DNA of 6,955 nt from Anaerolineales bacterium UBA3905 (GTDB taxonomy: Bacteria > Chloroflexota > Anaerolineae > Caldilineales > Caldilineaceae), in NCBI GenBank assembly GCA_002391565.1, contig DGFH01000074.1:1-6955 (forward strand). The letters are read 5' to 3'. Position 1 is the first letter of the stretch, and every line of letters starts with the position of its first letter. Of this stretch, positions 1 to 5,263 are shown in pieces. The position numbers and the translations under genes were made by a program. The notes under the pieces were generated by a model, which saw only the letters and a program-made list of their open reading frames with translations, did not search any database and was not told the origin of the DNA.

Positions 1-168
1 GCGGTCGACAGCGTCAGATGTGAAAAAGAGCCAGCCGCAGGTCCGAAAACCATGCAATCGTGGACGCCGCTCGCAGCGGCGTGATCTCGCCGTTCAACCG
101 CATCCGTGCCTGCACCGGGCAGTTGCGCCCTGCGTCAGCAAATCCAGGAGGACGGTTCGGCGGCGTGA
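1..168. other. No recognisable gene; one short GC-rich hairpin
   Basis: I recognise no protein or RNA gene here. Reading frames on both strands are open in places, but their products are rich in Arg, Pro and Ser, are low in hydrophobic periodicity and resemble no family I know. A perfect 7-bp stem (CGCCGCT/AGCGGCG) with a 3-nt loop lies at 65-81. It has no following T-run on either strand, so I do not call it a terminator. The stretch lies downstream of the minus-strand antitoxin/remnant locus and may be further decayed toxin-locus DNA; that is inference. Confidence 0.4.
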
Positions 169-279
169 TCATCGATCCGACACGATGCGGATGATCGTTG
201 CTACCACTTCGTCGAGTTTCTCCGGCTTCAGGCAGCCGGCTCGGCGCACGATGATCGATGTTTCCGCGTCCCCTCTCAC
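169..279 (-). CDS. Small ORF in the toxin position; possible MazF/PemK remnant
   Basis: This 36-residue ORF has a GTG start that overlaps the stop of the upstream antitoxin by 4 nt (GTGA), which is the coupling normally seen between an antitoxin and its toxin. It begins V/M-R-G-D and ends with an Ile/Val-rich helix-like stretch (GCLKPEKLDEVVATI, about residues 15-29). MazF/PemK toxins usually start with a MxRGD-like strand and end with a 'GxLxxxxLxxVxxAL' helix, so this may be a toxin that has lost its middle (family length is about 110 residues). The similarity is judged by eye and is weak. It could also be an unrelated small protein or a chance ORF. No catalytic core is visible, so toxin activity is unlikely. 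Confidence 0.3.
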   Translation of the reverse strand: MRGDAETSIIVRRAGCLKPEKLDEVVATIIRIVSDR

Positions 280-518
280 AAATTGGCCCATGCTTCATCC
301 TCTTCCGGGGTGTCCCACTCACGCGCCAGCACTGGTTCAGATGCATACATCGTTGCCCGGCTTTCGGCAAGCGCCCTACGCCGGACGCGTTCTGCGCGCA
401 GCCGGGCCAGCTCTGTCGCGATTGCCAGATAATCCTCGTAGGCGATGATGGCGGCTACAGGCTGGTTGTAACGAGTGATGACAACATCGATATTGTTCAC
501 CAGCACGGTGTCCAACAT
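276..518 (-). CDS. Phd/YefM-type antitoxin, 5' end probably frame-disrupted
   Basis: The 80-residue ORF encodes the body of a Phd/YefM-family antitoxin. A strand-turn-strand (VDVVITRYNQPVAAIIAYEDYLAI, about residues 11-34) is the typical core, followed by a charged Arg/Glu helix and an acidic, Trp-containing tail (REWDTPEEDEAW) that would bind and neutralise a toxin. Such proteins are cytoplasmic, dimeric DNA-binding autorepressors. The annotated ATG has no good Shine-Dalgarno, and homologous-looking coding (SNQARNHWRE) continues in frame upstream of it to a TGA at 561-563 without any start codon. In the neighbouring frame a TTG followed by R-T (562-564) would give a family-like beginning if one base were removed. 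I therefore think the gene is frameshifted or misassembled. If translation does begin at 518, the N-terminal DNA-binding segment is missing. It diverges from hicB. Confidence 0.72.
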   Translation of the reverse strand: MLDTVLVNNIDVVITRYNQPVAAIIAYEDYLAIATELARLRAERVRRRALAESRATMYASEPVLAREWDTPEEDEAWANL

Positions 519-577
519 CTCGCGCCAGTGATTGCGCGCCTGGTTGCTGTCTCCCTGTTCTCAAATGACTTAGCCGT

Positions 578-607
578 GCCTGCGTTGTGATATACTACGC
601 CTGCGTT
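578..607 (+). promoter_or_regulatory. hicBA promoter with flanking direct repeats
   Basis: TATACT at 591-596 is preceded by TGA at 588-590, giving an extended -10 element (TGn-TATACT). No good -35 hexamer is visible 16-18 nt upstream, as is usual for extended -10 promoters. The exact 9-mer GCCTGCGTT occurs at 578-586 and 599-607, so one copy lies on each side of the -10 box with a 21-bp period. The second copy would cover the transcription start (about 602-605). That geometry suits an operator for an autorepressor. The same interval is also the upstream region of the divergent antitoxin. Confidence 0.5.
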
Positions 608-637
608 TGGTTTGAGCTATTTACGAGGAGATTGACC

Positions 638-844
638 ATGCGTCAGGTGCTATTGTATCCCGGAGAAGATGGTTACTGGGTGGCGGAGTGTCCCAGTCTG
701 CCTGGCTGTATCAGTCAGGGTGCAACCCGCGAGGAGGCAATCAAGAATATCCGCGAGGCGATTGACCTCTATATCGAAGCATTGGTGGAGGATGAGTTGC
801 CCGTACCTGACGAGCATTTCGAGGCGTTGCTCGTTGCGGTATGA
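638..844 (+). CDS. hicB: HicB-family antitoxin
   Basis: This 68-residue protein is the antitoxin of a HicAB type II system. It binds HicA and blocks its RNase activity in the cytoplasm. The sequence shows the HicB partial RNase H-like fold: a first strand (RQVLLYPGEDG), the signature GYWVAECPSLPGCISQGAT (about residues 12-30), then the amphipathic helix REEAIKNIREAIDLYIEAL and a short C-terminal strand. The protein stops there, so it lacks the helix-turn-helix or ribbon-helix-helix domain of longer HicBs. That short form is common in this family and implies weak or no direct DNA binding alone. I chose the ATG at 638 because GAGGAG (625-630) lies 7 nt upstream; the in-frame GTG at 587 falls in the promoter. 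Its stop overlaps the hicA start (ATGA). Confidence 0.9.
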   Translation: MRQVLLYPGEDGYWVAECPSLPGCISQGATREEAIKNIREAIDLYIEALVEDELPVPDEHFEALLVAV

Positions 845-1053
845 GCAAGCTGCCCCAATTATCCGGTCGCGAATGCGTCTCCGTATTGGAGCGATATGGT
901 TTTCGCATCGTCCGACAACGTGGCAGCCATATCGTCATGCGCCGAGACCAGTCATTTGCGCAGGTTGTTGTCCCAGATCATAAAGAAATCGACCGAGGCG
1001 CGCTACGCGCGATTGTTCGACAAGCAGGGCTTCAATCCGAAGATTTTGCCTAG
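841..1053 (+). CDS. hicA: HicA-family mRNA interferase toxin
   Basis: This 70-residue double-stranded-RNA-binding-fold toxin cleaves mRNA, stopping translation when HicB is degraded. It has the expected layout: an N-terminal helix with SGRECVSVLERYGF (residues 8-21), the active-site strand with G28-S29-H30 (the catalytic His of the family), and the C-terminal VVVPDHKEIDRGALRAIVRQAGL motif (residues 42-64), which is nearly diagnostic. Length is normal for HicA. It overlaps hicB by 4 nt (ATGA), so the two are translationally coupled, with antitoxin first. All family residues I can name are present, so it should be active. It converges on pgl, with 42 nt between the two stop codons. Confidence 0.92.
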   Translation: MSKLPQLSGRECVSVLERYGFRIVRQRGSHIVMRRDQSFAQVVVPDHKEIDRGALRAIVRQAGLQSEDFA

Positions 1054-1066
1054 ACCCTGGATTGTC

Positions 1067-1104
1067 GATTCTCCTAATCTCCAATCTCCCAATCTCTACT
1101 CTCC
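1067..1104. repeat. Degenerate pyrimidine-rich tandem repeat (AATCTCC units)
   Basis: About four to five units of a 7-8-mer close to AATCTCC(C) run head to tail between the converging hicA and pgl genes. The repeat extends across the pgl stop codon into its last Gly-Gly-Glu codons. Similar CAATCTCC/GGAGATTG strings occur, as I recall, in intergenic DNA of several Chloroflexota. No hairpin or T-run is associated with it, so its role is unknown; it may be a slippage-prone microsatellite or mark the end of transcription. Confidence 0.55.
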
Positions 1105-1833
1105 CCCCGCCGCCGCATCCACCAGCCAGGTCAGATTGCCGCGCACCAGGTTCACGCCCTGCACCGGATAGCGGTTGGGGTCGGGCGGTTCTGTGCGCAC
1201 GGCGCGCAGCGTGGCCGCTTTCTCCGCGCCGCTGACCAGGATCAGCACGCGGCGCGCGGCGTTGATCAGCGGGTAGGTGAAGGTCAGGCGCGGCTGTCCC
1301 GTGGGCGCAGCGGTGGCGACGACCAGCCGTTTTTGCTCCGCCAGCGCTGGCGAGCCGGGGAAGAGGCTGGCAGTGTGGCCGTCAACGCCCATACCGAGCA
1401 GGATCAGGTCAAAGCGCGGGGTCTCACCCGTGCCGGCCGCCGGATTGGGCGGCACCAGCTCGCGCACCGCGCGCTCATAGGCAAGCGCTGCGGCGTCGGG
1501 GTCGCCCTCGCCCGCTATGCGCAAGACCAGCGTCGGTGGGTGCGCCAGCCTATCGAGCAGAGCAGTCTTTGCCATCAGGTAGTTGCTTTGTGGGTCAGTG
1601 GGCGGCACACAACGTTCATCGCTCCAGAAGACCTGCCAGCGGCGAAAATCCATAAAAGGGTCGGCGGCCAGCAGAGCGTAGACGGCGCGCGGGGTCGAGC
1701 CGCCCGCCAGCGCCACGCGGAAGAAGCCGCGCCGTCCGATCGAGGCGGTGGCGGCGGCGGCGATCAGTTCACAGGCAATGTGCGCCATATCGTCAGCTGT
1801 GGGCGCCACCTCCACGACGAGCTTCTTTTCCAT
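1096..1833 (-). CDS. pgl: 6-phosphogluconolactonase (DevB/Pgl type)
   Basis: This 245-residue cytoplasmic enzyme hydrolyses 6-phospho-D-glucono-1,5-lactone to 6-phosphogluconate, the second step of the oxidative pentose phosphate pathway. The glucosamine-6-phosphate isomerase/6-phosphogluconolactonase fold is clear: LAGGSTP phosphate-binding loop (residues 42-48), WSDERCVP (70-77), and the catalytic GMGVDGHTASLFPG (147-160). Length matches bacterial Pgl (about 230-250), and absence of the isomerase-specific motifs separates it from NagB. The ATG is preceded at 8 nt by GGAGGA (1842-1847), a strong ribosome site that doubles as the last Gly-Gly codons of zwf; only 2 nt separate the two genes. 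It is the last gene of the operon, and its final codons are Gly-rich where a tandem repeat intrudes. Identification is firm. Confidence 0.96.
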   Translation of the reverse strand: MEKKLVVEVAPTADDMAHIACELIAAAATASIGRRGFFRVALAGGSTPRAVYALLAADPFMDFRRWQVFWSDERCVPPTDPQSNYLMAKTALLDRLAHPPTLVLRIAGEGDPDAAALAYERAVRELVPPNPAAGTGETPRFDLILLGMGVDGHTASLFPGSPALAEQKRLVVATAAPTGQPRLTFTYPLINAARRVLILVSGAEKAATLRAVRTEPPDPNRYPVQGVNLVRGNLTWLVDAAAGGE

Positions 1834-1835
1834 GC

Positions 1836-3391
<1,556 letters not shown>

Positions 3392-3395
<4 letters not shown>

Positions 3396-3892
3396 GCCGA
3401 TCTCTTTTCTGTGTGATGAGTCGAGGTTTTGCGAATACCGTAGGCAGCCATCGTCAGCGGCCAGAAGAGCCAGACGAGACCGAAGAGTGGTTGGAAGAGC
3501 GGGAAGTAGCCGTAGTCCTCGCCAAAATGACGCCAGACGGTGCGCCCGATCAACGCGGGATCGACAAAGCTCCACACGCCGACCACAAAGGTCATCAGCG
3601 TCTCGAAGCCCAGCGCCGCGACCGAAAGCCACCACGTCCAGCGGCGGCGATAGGCAAAGCCCAGCGTGGCGATCAGGTAAAGCAGGGCTGCCAGCGCGCT
3701 CAAATAGATGGGCAGATAATTGTCGACGCCGCTCTTAAAAAAGAGCTGATAGATTGCGCGCGCACCAGTGGAAAGCGCCAGGATCGGATACGACACGGCC
3801 AACACATAGCCAGCTGGGCTGACTACGTTCGCCCACAACGCCTCACCCTTGCTGGCATACTCGCTTTGCGCGCGTGAAGTTGATTTGTCCAT
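3392..3892 (-). CDS. Four-helix membrane protein of unknown function, first gene of zwf operon
   Basis: I do not recognise a named family. The 166-residue product has a polar N-terminus (about 1-26) and four likely membrane helices near residues 27-50, 60-80, 86-109 and 128-151, with a basic loop YRRRWTWW (81-88) and a charged C-tail. A conserved-looking stretch, GRTVWRHFGEDYGYFPLFQPLFGLVWL (117-142), lies between helices 3 and 4. It recalls small actinobacterial membrane proteins with TVWxxFGxxYGFxPLxLPxLGL, a resemblance from memory only. The ATG at 3892 is preferred over the in-frame TTG at 3928, which lies inside the -35 box. The -10 is only 8 nt before the ATG, so the mRNA may be nearly leaderless. 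The stop overlaps zwf's start (ATGA). Position suggests co-expression with sugar-phosphate oxidation, but no function follows from this. Confidence 0.8.
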
Positions 3893-3900
3893 AATTCCAG

Positions 3901-3928
3901 ATTGTATTCGATGCTGCGCCGGTGACAA
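3901..3928 (-). promoter_or_regulatory. Sigma70-like promoter of the membrane protein-zwf-pgl operon
   Basis: On the minus strand TTGTCA (3923-3928) and TACAAT (3901-3906) are 16 bp apart, close to the TTGACA-N17-TATAAT consensus with one mismatch in each box. Transcription should begin about 7 nt past the -10, at or just before the ATG at 3892, predicting a leaderless or near-leaderless message. A long inverted repeat lies about 20 bp upstream of the -35. Confidence 0.6.
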
Positions 3929-3949
3929 GTGAGCTTACATCCTTACCAG

Positions 3950-3987
3950 CACACGTCAGGCAGTGAACCGTGACGCCCTGACGTGTG
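3950..3987. repeat. 11-bp inverted repeat upstream of the operon promoter
   Basis: CACACGTCAGG at 3950-3960 is exactly complemented by CCTGACGTGTG at 3977-3987, leaving a 16-nt spacer. Each arm is GC-rich enough to form a stable hairpin in RNA. It sits 26 nt past the stop of thrH and just upstream of the zwf-operon -35, so it could end thrH transcription or act as an operator. There is no T-run on the minus strand after it, so a standard intrinsic terminator is doubtful. Confidence 0.6.
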
Positions 3988-4006
3988 ACGCATGACCGAT
4001 GGCGAG

Positions 4007-4022
4007 TGACCTCTAGAGGTCA
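4007..4022. repeat. 16-bp perfect palindrome across the thrH stop codon
   Basis: TGACCTCTAGAGGTCA reads the same on both strands. It contains the thrH stop codon (TAG at 4013-4015) and fixes the last codons of the gene. It could be a dimeric regulator's site (two AGGTCA half-sites around CTAG) or part of a transcript-end structure together with the inverted repeat 28 nt further downstream. No T-run follows. Confidence 0.55.
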
Positions 4023-4633
4023 GCAAGAAAGCGCTCGATCTCAGCCTGTAGTTCGGCGTAAGTGCGCGTCACCGGGAAATGCGGAAAGTCGCGGATGACA
4101 TTCTCCGGCGGGCGAAAGAGGATGCCGCAATCAGCCGCGCCAAGCATGGCCGTGTCGTTGTAAGAATCCCCTACTGCCGCTGTGCGAAAACCGAGTGCAC
4201 GAAACGCCTCCACCGCCTTACGCTTGCTCTGTGGCGCCCGCAGCCGATAGCCGGACAACATCCCATGTGCATCGACTTCCAGCGTGTGGGCAAAGACGGT
4301 GGGCCAGTTGAGTTTAGGCAGGAAGGGCGCCACGAACTCGTAGAAGCTGTCGGTGATGATCACCATTTGTGCACTCTGGCGCATCCAGGACAGAAATTCT
4401 GTTGCACCGGGCAAGGGCGCCATCCCGGCAATCACCTGTTGGATATCGGCTAACGTCAGCCCGTGGCGCGCCAGAATCTCCATGCGCCCACGCATCAACT
4501 TGTCATAATCAGGCTCGTCGCGCGTCGTGCGGCGCAGTTCTGGTAGGGCGGTGCGCTCGGCGACAGCGATCCAGATTTCGGGCAAAAAGACGCCTTCGAG
4601 ATCAAAAGCCAGCAGCGGTGGTGCAGCAGACAT
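4013..4633 (-). CDS. thrH: ThrH-type phosphoserine phosphatase/homoserine phosphotransferase
   Basis: This 206-residue cytoplasmic HAD-superfamily enzyme matches ThrH, which dephosphorylates O-phosphoserine and can pass the phosphate to homoserine (serine/threonine biosynthesis). HAD motifs are in order. Motif I is FDLEGVFLPEIW with nucleophile Asp11 and the ThrH-specific Glu13 in place of the usual Asp. Motif II is ITDSF with Thr94. The motif III lysine lies in the KRKAVEAF segment (137-144). Motif IV is GDSYND with Asp156 and Asp160. TTRDEPDYDKLMRGR (36-50) in the cap and FRPPENVIRDFPHFPVTRTY (173-192) are also typical of ThrH, and length agrees (about 200-205). The ATG follows GAGGGA (4642-4647) by 8 nt. 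It lies 80 nt after the FHA gene and shows a possible promoter of its own, so it need not belong to either flanking operon. In vivo substrate (phosphoserine or another phosphate) cannot be settled from sequence. Confidence 0.9.
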   Translation of the reverse strand: MSAAPPLLAFDLEGVFLPEIWIAVAERTALPELRRTTRDEPDYDKLMRGRMEILARHGLTLADIQQVIAGMAPLPGATEFLSWMRQSAQMVIITDSFYEFVAPFLPKLNWPTVFAHTLEVDAHGMLSGYRLRAPQSKRKAVEAFRALGFRTAAVGDSYNDTAMLGAADCGILFRPPENVIRDFPHFPVTRTYAELQAEIERFLADL

Positions 4634-4678
4634 GCAGACAGTCCCTCGTGCAGTACAGGCGAGTAAGTTTACTGGTGC

Positions 4679-4707
4679 AGTCTACCAAAGGAGAGGCGAC
4701 GGGGCAA
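4679..4707 (-). promoter_or_regulatory. Possible thrH promoter
   Basis: On the minus strand TTGCCC (4702-4707) and TAGACT (4679-4684) are separated by 17 bp, each matching the consensus box at four of six positions. They lie just after the stop of the FHA gene and about 45 nt before the thrH ATG. This is plausible but not strong; thrH could also be read through from the FHA genes, since I see no terminator in the 80-nt gap. Confidence 0.3.
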
Positions 4708-4713
4708 CCGACG

Positions 4714-5250
4714 TCAGGGAATTTGATTGGTATCCAAGCGGGTGGAGAGGGTGACTTCACTTTCGCCAACCTGCGTAGGCGCTTCGCTGAGGACAAACTG
4801 GTAGGTGAAAGTGTAGAACTGAATAATGTCGTCATGGTGTAGAAGGATTTCCTGGTCTTTGTGCAGGCGGCGATGGTTGATGAAAGTGCCGCCGCGACTT
4901 TCCTCGTCGCGAACGTAGAAGTCTGAACCGCGCCCAATGATGGTGGCGTGGCGCCGAGAAATGCCGATGTCATTGAGGGCAACCGTGTTAAAGTGGCGGT
5001 CGCGTCCGAGGCGTGTTTCACGTCCGGCGTAGAGCGGCACACACTGGGGCATTCTCAGCGATGTCTCCAATGCAACCAGATAGGCAGGGGCGTCTTCTTC
5101 GCCTCTCTCGACGACAATCTCGGTCGGTAATTCATCGGCGGCATCTGGATGGTGGTGCCGGCGCAGCCACCAGAAACTCACTGCACCGACGATCAGCATC
5201 AGTCCTGCCAGCATCAGGAGACCACCTGGTGACAATACCCAGTCGATCAC
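4714..5250 (-). CDS. Membrane-anchored FHA-domain protein
   Basis: This 178-residue protein has one N-terminal membrane helix (about residues 8-30), then RRHHHP, which places the rest in the cytoplasm by the positive-inside rule. After a short acidic linker comes an FHA domain (about 66-155), a phosphothreonine-peptide reader. Key residues are visible: Gly82-Arg83 in ETRLGRD, Ser98-Arg-Arg-His101 in ISRRHATI, and GTFIN (121-125); the usual Gly after that Asn is His126. The last 24 residues form a Thr/Ser-rich tail with no fold I recognise. It starts at GTG 5250, with AGGGGA (5258-5263) 7 nt upstream and only 13 nt after the VWA-FHA gene, so the two are probably cotranscribed. A scaffold or adaptor for Ser/Thr kinase signalling at the membrane is likely; ligand and kinase are unknown. 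Confidence 0.88.
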   Translation of the reverse strand: MIDWVLSPGGLLMLAGLMLIVGAVSFWWLRRHHHPDAADELPTEIVVERGEEDAPAYLVALETSLRMPQCVPLYAGRETRLGRDRHFNTVALNDIGISRRHATIIGRGSDFYVRDEESRGGTFINHRRLHKDQEILLHHDDIIQFYTFTYQFVLSEAPTQVGESEVTLSTRLDTNQIP

Positions 5251-5263
5251 GTACTCTTCCCCT

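Noticed and set aside
65..81. 7-bp hairpin as an intrinsic terminator
   Set aside because: The 3-nt loop stem is GC-rich, but no T-run follows on either strand and no convincing gene ends next to it.
167..196. GATCATC/GATGATC inverted repeat
   Set aside because: It is only 7 bp, partly inside the small remnant ORF, and built from the common GATC-type words also seen at 250-257; no sign of function.
587..637. GTG start at 587 for hicB
   Set aside because: It overlaps the extended -10 element. The ATG at 638 has a GAGGAG ribosome site and gives the normal HicB N-terminus.
3396..3635. In-frame N-terminal extension of zwf by 80 residues
   Set aside because: The extension lies inside the membrane-protein gene, is unlike any Zwf N-terminus, and the ATG at 3395 has both a ribosome site and the stop-start overlap.
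3413..3877. Plus-strand ORF opposite the membrane-protein gene
   Set aside because: The minus strand shows helix-forming hydrophobic stretches, operon spacing and a promoter; the plus-strand product is Arg/Gln-rich with no motif.
3893..3928. Longer TTG start for the membrane protein
   Set aside because: The TTG is inside the -35 box of a good promoter and would not be transcribed; the ATG at 3892 fits better.
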